Source: Comamonadaceae bacterium UBA4962
Lineage (GTDB): Bacteria > Pseudomonadota > Gammaproteobacteria > Burkholderiales > Burkholderiaceae_C
Direction: 5' to 3'
DNA: 64,000 nucleotides
NCBI GenBank assembly: GCA_002397315.1
Contig: DHAE01000020.1
Coordinates: 253,994 to 317,993, forward strand
The first letter of the stretch is position 1. Each line of letters opens with the position of its first letter. Below the pieces are notes generated by a model that saw only the letters and a list, made by a program, of their open reading frames with translations, had not been told where the DNA came from and did not search any database. The translations under genes were made by a program, and so were the position numbers. Below, in pieces: positions 9,127-16,508 of the stretch.

Positions 9127-9948
9127 TCAGGCCCGCTTGAGCGCCGCGGGCGCGTGCACCAGGGTTTCCGGCTGCACCGTCGGGGATGCAGGCGCAGTGG
9201 ACGCCGTGGGAGCGGCAGCCAGCGTGAACCCCGACAGCGCCCCGGCCATCGCCTTGGGCAGCGGCCGCGCCAGTTCGCCGTGCTTGCTCGTGGCGAGCCG
9301 CAGCGTCACCAGCGATTCGACCAGCGTGGTGGCGGCCGCCACGCCGTCGATCACCGGCACGCCCAGCACCTGGCCGATGTGCTCGCACAGGTCGGCCATG
9401 CCGGCGCAGCCCAGCACGATGGCATCGCAGCCGTCCTCGGCCAGCGCGCGCCGGCATTCGCCGACGATGCGTTCGCGCGCGTCGGAGCCCGGCACCTCCA
9501 GCTCCAGCACCGGCAGCTCGCAGGCCCGCACGTTGGCGCAGAAGCGCTCCATGCCGTAGATCTCGGCCAGGTGCCAGGCCTGGCCCATGGTGCGGCCGAG
9601 CGTGGTGACCACCGAGAAGCGCGTGCCCACCATGCTCGCCAGGTGCATGGCGGCCTCGGCGATGCCGACCACCGGCCCGCGCGCGAGTTCGCGCGCGGCC
9701 TTCAGGCCCGGATCGCCGAAGCAGGCGATCACGTAGCCGTCGACGCCCGCCGCCTCGCCGCGCGCGATCTCCTGCAGCAGGCCCGGCACCGCCAGCGCCT
9801 CGTCGTAATGGCTTTCGATGGAGGCCGGGCCCATGGCGGGGCTCACGGCGATGACCTCGGTACCCGGCCGCGCCACGGCGCGCGCGCAGGCCCCGATCTT
9901 CTCGGTCATGCTCCAGGTGGTGTTGGGATTGATGATCTGGATGCGCAC
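9127..9948 (-). CDS. Asp/Glu/hydantoin racemase family protein, likely allantoin racemase
   Basis: 273 residues; N terminus RIQIINPNTTWSMTE is the signature of the HyuE/hydantoin racemase group. The two catalytic Cys are present: C76 in IACFGDPGL and C181 in LGCAGMADL. The start is a GTG 5 bases after the stop of the permease gene, with a purine-rich GAAAGAA ahead of it; no ATG is available there. Members racemise hydantoins, and related proteins racemise allantoin. Coupling to an NCS1 permease in a purine cluster favours allantoin. The last 35 or so residues are an Ala/Pro/Thr-rich tail not typical of the family. Confidence 0.85.
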   Translation of the reverse strand: MRIQIINPNTTWSMTEKIGACARAVARPGTEVIAVSPAMGPASIESHYDEALAVPGLLQEIARGEAAGVDGYVIACFGDPGLKAARELARGPVVGIAEAAMHLASMVGTRFSVVTTLGRTMGQAWHLAEIYGMERFCANVRACELPVLELEVPGSDARERIVGECRRALAEDGCDAIVLGCAGMADLCEHIGQVLGVPVIDGVAAATTLVESLVTLRLATSKHGELARPLPKAMAGALSGFTLAAAPTASTAPASPTVQPETLVHAPAALKRA

Positions 9949-9953
9949 GTCGG

Positions 9954-11471
9954 TCAGTTCTTTCGGTTCAATGCAAGGTAGAAGAGGAAGCCCAGGCCCA
10001 TGCCCATGAACCAGGCGTAGCTCGCCGCGCCGCGCCACGACGGCACGATCACGCAGAGGATGGGAATCAGGGCGGCGGGAATCAGTGCGCCCACGGCGCG
10101 CGGGTTGTAGCCGCCGCTGTACCAGTAGGCGCCGCGCGGCTCCATGGTGTAGAGGTCGTCCACCAGCACCTTCTGGCGGCGCACGAAGTAGTAGTCGGCG
10201 ATCAGGATGCCGAACAGCGGGCCGATGAAGGAGCCCAGCACGTCCAGCGTGTAGTGGATGACCTGCGGGTTGTTGTAGAGGTTCCACGGCGTGATGAAGA
10301 TCGAGCCGACGGCGGCGATCATGCCGCCCGTGCGCCAGCTGATGTGCTGCGGCGCCACGTTGGAGAAGTCGAACGCCGGCGACACGAAGTTCGCCACGAT
10401 GTTGATGCCGATGGTGGCGATCATGAAGGTGAGCGCGCCCAGCACCACGGCGGTGGTGGAGTCGATGCGGCCCACGGTGTGCACCGGATCGGTGATCAGT
10501 TCGCCGAACACCGGCAGCGTGGCGGCGGTGGTCACCACGGTGAGCAGCGAGAAGAACACGAAGTTGACGGGCAGGCCCCAGAAGTTGCCCTTCTTCACCG
10601 CGTCGAAGCTCTTGCCATAGCGCGAGAAATCGCCGAAGTTGAGCATCGGCCCGCTGAAGTAGCTCACCACCAGCGCGATGGCCGAGAGCATCACCGGCAC
10701 CGCGTCCCAGCCCTGGAAGCGCACGCCGCCCAGGTTCAGGTCGATGTTCTTCCAGCCGGCTTTCCAGACCAGCCATCCGCAGAGGATGGCCATCACCACG
10801 TAGACGCCGGGGCCGGCCCAGTCGATGAAGCGGCGGATCGCCTCCATGCCGTGCCAGAACACCAGTGCCTGCAGCACCCACATGACCATGAACGACACCC
10901 AGCCCAGGGTCGAGAGCCCCGCGAAGCCGTGCTGCGCGACGTCGGCGTACGCATCCAGCGAGGGGTAGAAGTGCAGCGCCAGGATCATGAAGGCGCTGGA
11001 GGCCAGGTAGGTCTGGATGCCGTACCAGGCCACCGCGATCAGGCCGCGGATGATGGCGGGAATGTTGGCGCCCAGCACGCCGAACGAGGCGCGGCAGATC
11101 ACGGGGTAGGGCGTGCCGGTCACCTGGCTGGGCTTGGCCACCAGGTTGCAGAAGAACTGCACGATCACGATGCCGATCAAGAGCGCCGCCAGCACGTGCC
11201 AGCTGGAGAGCCCCAGCGCGAACAAACTGCCGGCGGTGACGTAGCCGCCCACGCTGTGCACGTCCGACATCCAGAACGCGAAGATGTTGTACTGGCCCCA
11301 GGTCTGGTTCTTGAGCGGTGCCAGGTCCTCGTTGGTCAGGCGCGGGTCGTAGCCCGGCTTGATGAGCGCGTTGCCCGCATGCGGGGACGCATGGGACGGC
11401 ACGGCGGGCGCGGATGCGGTGGGCGGCGGCTCCGAGCCGGCGGCGCTGACGGGATGGGTGGCGGACTGCAT
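9954..11471 (-). CDS. NCS1 family permease, likely allantoin/hydantoin or purine uptake
   Basis: 505 residues with about 12 membrane segments. NEDLAPLKNQTWGQYNIFAFWMSDVHSVGGY in pieces is the typical N-terminal NCS1 motif, and GPMLNFGDFSRYGKS, FITPWNLYNNP and GILIADYYFVRRQ follow in order. The family (PucI, Mhp1, CodB) imports allantoin, hydantoins, cytosine or purines with Na+ or H+. It forms an operon with the racemase 5 bases downstream, which supports allantoin or hydantoin as substrate. Operator site B lies 67-87 bases before its start. Confidence 0.92.
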   Translation of the reverse strand: MQSATHPVSAAGSEPPPTASAPAVPSHASPHAGNALIKPGYDPRLTNEDLAPLKNQTWGQYNIFAFWMSDVHSVGGYVTAGSLFALGLSSWHVLAALLIGIVIVQFFCNLVAKPSQVTGTPYPVICRASFGVLGANIPAIIRGLIAVAWYGIQTYLASSAFMILALHFYPSLDAYADVAQHGFAGLSTLGWVSFMVMWVLQALVFWHGMEAIRRFIDWAGPGVYVVMAILCGWLVWKAGWKNIDLNLGGVRFQGWDAVPVMLSAIALVVSYFSGPMLNFGDFSRYGKSFDAVKKGNFWGLPVNFVFFSLLTVVTTAATLPVFGELITDPVHTVGRIDSTTAVVLGALTFMIATIGINIVANFVSPAFDFSNVAPQHISWRTGGMIAAVGSIFITPWNLYNNPQVIHYTLDVLGSFIGPLFGILIADYYFVRRQKVLVDDLYTMEPRGAYWYSGGYNPRAVGALIPAALIPILCVIVPSWRGAASYAWFMGMGLGFLFYLALNRKN

Positions 11472-11537
11472 GGTGTTCTCCTCGTGGCGGGGTTCGGGCC
11501 GGCGGGCGCCTGCGTCTGCAAGCGATGCATCCATGTT

Positions 11538-11558
11538 TGTATACAAAAAAAGGATGCA
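11538..11558. promoter_or_regulatory. Operator site B of a shared purine regulon
   Basis: Half-sites TGTATAC and GGATGCA flank a spacer of seven A residues. It lies upstream of the NCS1 permease. Layout and sequence match sites A, C and D. Confidence 0.75.
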
Positions 11559-11815
11559 AAAGAAGGCCCATTCATGGGGCGTGGCCTGGGGCTTACCCGC
11601 ATGCCGGCAGCGGTGTATGCAAGATGCGTGCACAGGCTGCGGGTGTGCTTACGGTTCCGGCGACAGGCGCCGGTGAGCAGCCGGAAACGCGCCGCGCGGG
11701 AATATGCAGGAACTCGGGGGAGGCGCTGCGGCTGCACGCGGATGGTGCAGGAGCGGTCGCCGCGCAGGCGCACGGGGCGTGCGCGGCGGGGCGGGGAAGA
11801 GGGGCGGAGAAGGAA

Positions 11816-11845
11816 GGGCGCGGCGCGAAAAGCGGACCCGCGCCC
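11816..11845 (-). terminator. Probable terminator after the chemoreceptor gene
   Basis: Stem GGGCGCGG/CCGCGCCC (8 bp) encloses a smaller CGC-GAAAA-GCG hairpin. It begins 5 bases past the stop at 11851 and is followed in the minus direction by TTCCTTCT, a weak U tract. Confidence 0.5.
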
Positions 11846-11850
11846 CCGGG

Positions 11851-13698
11851 TCAGCGCGGCAGCGCGACCAGGTGGCCCGCTGGGGCGGAGCCGCCCTGCG
11901 CCGCGTCGTCGAGCGTGAAGCCCGCCACGGTGCGCGAGAGGTGGTGGGCCTGGTCGTTGAGCACGCCGGACGCGGCCGTCGATTCCTCGACCAGCGCGGC
12001 ATTCTGCTGCGTGGCGCGGTCCATCTCGGCCACGGCCTGGTTGATCTGGCCGATGCCGGCGCTCTGCTCGGCCATCGAGCCGTTGATCTCGCCGATGATC
12101 TGCGTCACGCGCTGGATGCCGTCCACGATCTCGCCCATCGTCTCGCCCGCGGCGCGCACGCGCTGGGTGCCCGTGACCACGCTGGCGCCCGAGGCGTCGA
12201 TGAGGGTCTTGATCTCCTTGGCCGCTTCGGCGCTGCGCTGCGCGAGGCTGCGCACCTCGCCGGCCACCACCGCGAAGCCGCGGCCCTGCTCGCCGGCACG
12301 GGCCGCTTCCACGGCGGCGTTCAGCGCCAGGATGTTGGTCTGGAAGGCGATGGAGTCGATCACCCCGATGATCTCGCCGATCTTCGACGAGGCGCCGGAG
12401 ATCTCGTCCATGGTGCTCACCGCGCTGGCCACCACCTCGCCGCCCTTCAGGGCCGAGGCGCTGGCTGCATTCGCCAGGCGCGTGGCCTGGGCGGCGGCGT
12501 CGGCCGACTGCTTGACGGTCACGGTGAGCTGCGATAGCGAGGCCGAGGTTTCCTGCAGCGCGCTGGCCGAGCCTTCGGTGCGGTTCGACAGATCCTGGTT
12601 GCCCGCGCGGATCTCGTCGGTGGCGGTCTTCATCGATTCCACGCCGTGCCGCACGTCCTTGAGCACGGTGGCGATCTGCTCCACGAAGGCGTTGAAGGAC
12701 GAAGCGATCTGCGCCACCTCGTCGCGGCCCGACACGGGCAGGCGCTGCGTCAGGTCGCCGCCGCCGGAACCGATGCGGTCCATCGCGTCGCGCACCTGCG
12801 AGAGGCGGCGGAAGGACGTGGCCGTGAGCAGTGCCGCGACACCGGCCGCGGCCAGCGCCAGCAGCACGATCGCGATGGCCAGGGTGTGCAGCACGCTGCG
12901 CAGGCCGGCCGTGGCCTCGGCCTTGTCCAGGGCCACGATCAGCGTCCAGTCCGTGCCATGCACCGGGCGGCCCTTGAGCAGCTTGGCGGCGCCGTCCATC
13001 TCGACCTCGAGCGGCTTGTCCGACGTGGCGAGGGACGCCATGGTGGCCGGCGTCAGCACGGAAGAAATCTCGGTGACGGGCTTGAGCGCCAGCTTGGCGT
13101 CGGCATGCGCGATGACCTGCCCGTCGCTGTTGACCACGAAACCGAAGCTGCCCGGCGTGGGGCGGATGGCCGCGACCACCTCGCGCACGCCGTCGAGCGG
13201 CACCGCACCGCTCAGCACGCCCTCGAGCTTGCCGCCGCGCAGCATGGGCGCCACGAAGGCCACGTAGGGCACGCCGGTGGTGGAATCGCCGTAGGGCTTG
13301 GTGACGGCCAGCTTGCCGGCCTGCACCGCGGTCTTGTACCAGGGCCGCGCGGTGGGGTCGTAGCCCGCCGGGGTCGTGGTGGTGGAGAAGAAGGACTTGT
13401 CTTCCCAGCCGACGGTGGTGATCGGAAAGCCGTTGGCCTTGCCCATCAGCGCCACGTAGCGTTGGGGATCGCCCGGCTCCACGGCCGCGGCGGTCGCCTC
13501 CACCGCACGCGCCTTGGCGGCCACCCACTGGTCGACGGCCATCGCATTGCCCGCCGCCACCGCGTTCAGATCCTGTTCGATGGTTTCGAAGGTGCTGGCG
13601 CGGGTGATGCTGTAGGTGGCGGCCCCGGTGACCGCCAGGGCACAGACCACCGTGGCGGTGCTGATGAAGAGAATTTTGGAGCGCAGTGTCTGGAGCAT
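11851..13698 (-). CDS. Methyl-accepting chemotaxis protein with periplasmic dCache domain
   Basis: 615 residues. An N-terminal membrane segment (residues about 8-30), a periplasmic dCache domain (about 35-275, with RPWYKTAVQAGK and TKPYGDSTTGVPYVAFVAPM), a second membrane segment (about 280-300), HAMP, and a long signalling hairpin containing the conserved FQTNILALNAAVEAARAGEQGRGFAVVA in pieces. It is a transmembrane chemoreceptor that controls CheA. No C-terminal CheR-binding pentapeptide is visible (it ends HLVALPR). Known dCache receptors bind amino acids, organic acids or purines; its place inside the purine cluster makes a purine or allantoin ligand an attractive inference. RBS AGAAGG precedes the ATG. 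Confidence 0.93.
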   Translation of the reverse strand: MLQTLRSKILFISTATVVCALAVTGAATYSITRASTFETIEQDLNAVAAGNAMAVDQWVAAKARAVEATAAAVEPGDPQRYVALMGKANGFPITTVGWEDKSFFSTTTTPAGYDPTARPWYKTAVQAGKLAVTKPYGDSTTGVPYVAFVAPMLRGGKLEGVLSGAVPLDGVREVVAAIRPTPGSFGFVVNSDGQVIAHADAKLALKPVTEISSVLTPATMASLATSDKPLEVEMDGAAKLLKGRPVHGTDWTLIVALDKAEATAGLRSVLHTLAIAIVLLALAAAGVAALLTATSFRRLSQVRDAMDRIGSGGGDLTQRLPVSGRDEVAQIASSFNAFVEQIATVLKDVRHGVESMKTATDEIRAGNQDLSNRTEGSASALQETSASLSQLTVTVKQSADAAAQATRLANAASASALKGGEVVASAVSTMDEISGASSKIGEIIGVIDSIAFQTNILALNAAVEAARAGEQGRGFAVVAGEVRSLAQRSAEAAKEIKTLIDASGASVVTGTQRVRAAGETMGEIVDGIQRVTQIIGEINGSMAEQSAGIGQINQAVAEMDRATQQNAALVEESTAASGVLNDQAHHLSRTVAGFTLDDAAQGGSAPAGHLVALPR

Positions 13699-13819
13699 GT
13701 CAAACCTTCTTGCAAAGAAGTGTTTGGATTACACCCCAGGTTGTTTCTTTCGTTTACCTAAATATCCAAAGTGTTGCGAATGCACCGCGCGACCGTAAGC
13801 CGTTTGCAAGCCAGCGCGC

Positions 13820-15097
13820 TCACGTCAGTGGCGGCACGTCCTTGCCGTCGAGCACGGCGTGCGCCCGCGTTCGGTCGATGTCGCCCTCCCAGGCGGCGAT
13901 GGCCACCGTGGCCACGCAGTTGCCCACGAGGTTGCCCAGGGCGCGCGCGATGCCCATGAACCAGTCCACCGACAGCACCAGCACCAGGCCGATCGCGGGA
14001 ATGGCCGGGATCGCGTGCAGCGTGGCGGCGAGCACCACGATGGCCGAACCCGGCACGCCGTGCGCGCCCTTGGAGGTCACGAGCGAGATCGCGAGAATGG
14101 TCAGCAGGTCGGCCATGCTGATCGGCGTGTTGGTCGCCTGGGCGATGAACACGGCCGCGAGCGTGATGTAGATGGAGAACGCGTCCAGGTTGAACGAGTA
14201 GCCCGTGGGGATCACCAGCCCCACGGTGGAATCGCGCACGCCCATGTGCTTGAGCTTGGCCATGATCTGCGGCAGCACGCTGTCGGACGAGGTGGTGGCG
14301 AACACCACGGCCAGTTCCTCGCGCAGGTAGCGCAGCAGCTTGAACAGGCTGAAGCCCGAAAAGCGCATGATGAGTCCGAGCACCACCACGACGAACAGCG
14401 CCACGGCGACGTAGAACAGCCCCACCAGCATGCCGAGCTGCTTGAGCGAGCCGACCCCGTACTTGCCCACCGTGAACGCGATGGCGCCCAGCACGCCGAG
14501 CGGCGCGAGCTGGATGATGAGGCCCATGGCGCGGAACAGCACCACCGAGAAATCCTCGATGAGCCCGGCCACGCGCGCGCCGCGCTCGCCCACCAGCGCC
14601 AGCGCGCAGCCGAAGATGATCGAGAACAGCAGCACCTGCAGGACGTCGCCCGTGGAGAAGGCGCTCACCGCGGTCGTGGGAATGAGCTTGAGCGCGAAAT
14701 CGCTGAAACCGCCGCCCGAGAGCTTGTTCGCGTTGTCGGTGTAGGCGCTCATTGCCGAGGCATCCAGCCCGCGCGGGTCCACGTTCATGCCCACGCCCGG
14801 CTCGAACACGAACGCCAGCACCAGTCCCAGCGCCAGCGCGACGGTGGTGACCACCTCGAAGTAGATCAGCGACTTGATGCCCACCCGGCCCACGCGCTTC
14901 AGATCCCCCGTACCGGCGATGCCGTGCACCACCACGCAGAACACCACCAGCGGGATCAGCATCTTGATGAGCTTGATGAAGCCGTCGCCCAGCGGCTTGA
15001 GCTGCACCGCCCAGTGGGGCGCGAACAGGCCGAGGAGAACGCCGACCACGAGCGCGAGGACCACGCGGCCGAAAAGGGTGCGAAACAGAAAGTGCAT
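13820..15097 (-). CDS. dctA: DctA family C4-dicarboxylate/H+ (Na+) symporter
   Basis: 425 residues, the usual DctA length. Motifs: LIKMLIPLVVFCVVVHGIAG, the serine-rich reentrant loop FATTSSDSVLPQIM, and PTGYSFNLDAFSIYITLA with the cation/substrate site. Inner membrane importer of malate, fumarate, succinate and related acids. It starts at MHFLFRTLFG. Operator site C, shared with purine permeases, lies 46-66 bases before its start, so its real substrate may be a carboxylate related to purine breakdown. It is followed by the chemoreceptor gene on the same strand after about 120 bases. Confidence 0.93.
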   Translation of the reverse strand: MHFLFRTLFGRVVLALVVGVLLGLFAPHWAVQLKPLGDGFIKLIKMLIPLVVFCVVVHGIAGTGDLKRVGRVGIKSLIYFEVVTTVALALGLVLAFVFEPGVGMNVDPRGLDASAMSAYTDNANKLSGGGFSDFALKLIPTTAVSAFSTGDVLQVLLFSIIFGCALALVGERGARVAGLIEDFSVVLFRAMGLIIQLAPLGVLGAIAFTVGKYGVGSLKQLGMLVGLFYVAVALFVVVVLGLIMRFSGFSLFKLLRYLREELAVVFATTSSDSVLPQIMAKLKHMGVRDSTVGLVIPTGYSFNLDAFSIYITLAAVFIAQATNTPISMADLLTILAISLVTSKGAHGVPGSAIVVLAATLHAIPAIPAIGLVLVLSVDWFMGIARALGNLVGNCVATVAIAAWEGDIDRTRAHAVLDGKDVPPLT

Positions 15098-15142
15098 GAG
15101 GGTTCCTGGAAGGGGCGCAGCCGTCGACTTGTGCGCCGAACT

Positions 15143-15163
15143 TGCATACAAAAAATGTAGACA
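15143..15163. promoter_or_regulatory. Operator site C of a shared purine regulon
   Basis: Half-sites TGCATAC and GTAGACA around the spacer AAAAAAT, in the leader of dctA. Same 7-7-7 layout as sites A, B and D. Confidence 0.7.
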
Positions 15164-15222
15164 GGAAACGGTCGAGCCCGCTGGGGGTAATCCCGGGTTG
15201 CGTGTCGCGTGGGCGAAAAAAA

Positions 15223-15240
15223 GCCGGGCAGGTGCCCGGC
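15223..15240 (-). terminator. Intrinsic terminator after the M20 hydrolase gene
   Basis: Arms GCCGGGCA and TGCCCGGC with a run of seven A on the left, which is a U tract in the minus direction. It closes the puuE, uraD-allC, M20 operon 33 bases past its last stop. Confidence 0.8.
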
Positions 15241-15272
15241 GGGGGTGTGTCGGGCGCACAACGCGCCGCGCG

Positions 15273-16508
15273 TCAGGCCGCCAGCAGATCGTGCAGCGCC
15301 CGCGCAATCACCTTGGTGGCGCGGCGCAGATCCTCCAGCTCCACGCGTTCGTCCGCGCGCTTGGCGTGCGATTCGAGCACGGTGCGCGGGCCGGCGCCGT
15401 AGATCACGCCGGGAATGCCGCGCTCCACGTACAGCCGCACGTCGGTGTAGAGCGGCGTGCCCACGGCAGGCGGGCGTTCGCCGAACACTGCTTCCGCGTG
15501 GCGCTGGATCGCGTCCACCAGCGGGCGGTTGCCTTCCAGCGGCGTCATCGCGTTGGCGAGCAGCAGGCGGCGCACTTCCACGCGGATGCCTTCGCAGCCG
15601 GCGGCGGCCTCGTCGATGACGCGGCGGATGGTGGCTTCCACCTCCACGGGGTTCTCTTCCGGGATCATGCGGCGGTCGAGCTTGAAGACGACCTTGCCGG
15701 GAACGACGTTGGTGTTGGTGCCGCCTTCGATGCGGCCCACGTTGAGGTAGGGGTGCTTGATGCCCTCGACCTTCGATGTGACCTGCCGGTACAGCGTGTT
15801 CTGCTGGTAGAGCGCGTTCAGGATGTGCACGGCGCCCTGCAGCGCATCGACGCCCGTATGCGGCACGGCGGCATGGGCCATCTTGCCGTGCACGGTCACT
15901 TCCATCTGCAGGCAGCCGTTGTGGGCCGTCACGACTTCGTAGCTGAAGCCCGCGGCGATCATCAGGTCGGGCTTCGTCAGGCCCTGTGCGAGCAGCCAGC
16001 CGGGGCCGAGTTCGCCGCCGAATTCCTCATCGTAGGTGAAGTGCAGCTCCACCGCGCCTTTCGCAGGTCGGGCGACGGCCTCCAGCGCGCGCACGGCGAA
16101 GGTGAACGAGGCGAAGTCGCTCTTGCTCACCGCCGTGGCGCGGCCGTACATCTTTGCATGAACGATCTCGGCGCCGTAGGGGTCGTGCGTCCAGCCCTCG
16201 CCGGGCGGCACCACGTCGCCGTGGGCGTTGAGCGCGACGGTCCTGCCGCCGCTGCCGTAGGGACGGCGCACGATCAGGTTGGTGACCGATTCCATGCCGT
16301 AGGCACGCACCTCGCTCTCGGGCACGGCGTGCTTCTCGGCTTCGTACCCGAAGGCCCGCAGCAGCTCCGCGGTGCGTTCGGCATGCGGGGCGTTGTTGCC
16401 GGGCGGCGTGTCGGTGGGCACGCGCACGAGGGCCTGCAGGAACTGCACCTCCTCGTCGAAATGCTGGTCGATCCAGGCGTCGATGTGGGCGTAGGTGCTG
16501 TTGCTCAT
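15273..16508 (-). CDS. M20 family metallohydrolase (ArgE/DapE/AllC superfamily)
   Basis: 411 residues. Zinc-ligand motifs are intact: LNAHGDVVPPG (His, Asp), YDEEFGGELGPG (the Glu-Glu pair), and a C-terminal His in ESHAKRADE. The dimerisation domain lies about residues 190-310 (TVHGKMAHAAVPHTGVDAL). The start overlaps the stop of uraD-allC by 4 bases (ATGA), so it is translationally coupled to the allantoin genes and ends their operon. Its reaction is not evident. It looks more like the ArgE/DapE branch than AllC. Given the operon, a ureido or carbamoyl compound such as ureidoglycolate is a reasonable but untested substrate. Confidence 0.88.
   Translation of the reverse strand: MSNSTYAHIDAWIDQHFDEEVQFLQALVRVPTDTPPGNNAPHAERTAELLRAFGYEAEKHAVPESEVRAYGMESVTNLIVRRPYGSGGRTVALNAHGDVVPPGEGWTHDPYGAEIVHAKMYGRATAVSKSDFASFTFAVRALEAVARPAKGAVELHFTYDEEFGGELGPGWLLAQGLTKPDLMIAAGFSYEVVTAHNGCLQMEVTVHGKMAHAAVPHTGVDALQGAVHILNALYQQNTLYRQVTSKVEGIKHPYLNVGRIEGGTNTNVVPGKVVFKLDRRMIPEENPVEVEATIRRVIDEAAAGCEGIRVEVRRLLLANAMTPLEGNRPLVDAIQRHAEAVFGERPPAVGTPLYTDVRLYVERGIPGVIYGAGPRTVLESHAKRADERVELEDLRRATKVIARALHDLLAA

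Larger units (their letters stand above)
11472..11850. other. 379 bp intergenic region between the NCS1 permease and the chemoreceptor gene
   Basis: The left part is the permease leader with operator B (11538-11558). The right part holds a stem-loop just past the chemoreceptor stop. Between them (about 11560-11815) the sequence is GC-rich and I see no gene, RNA or repeat. Confidence 0.6.
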
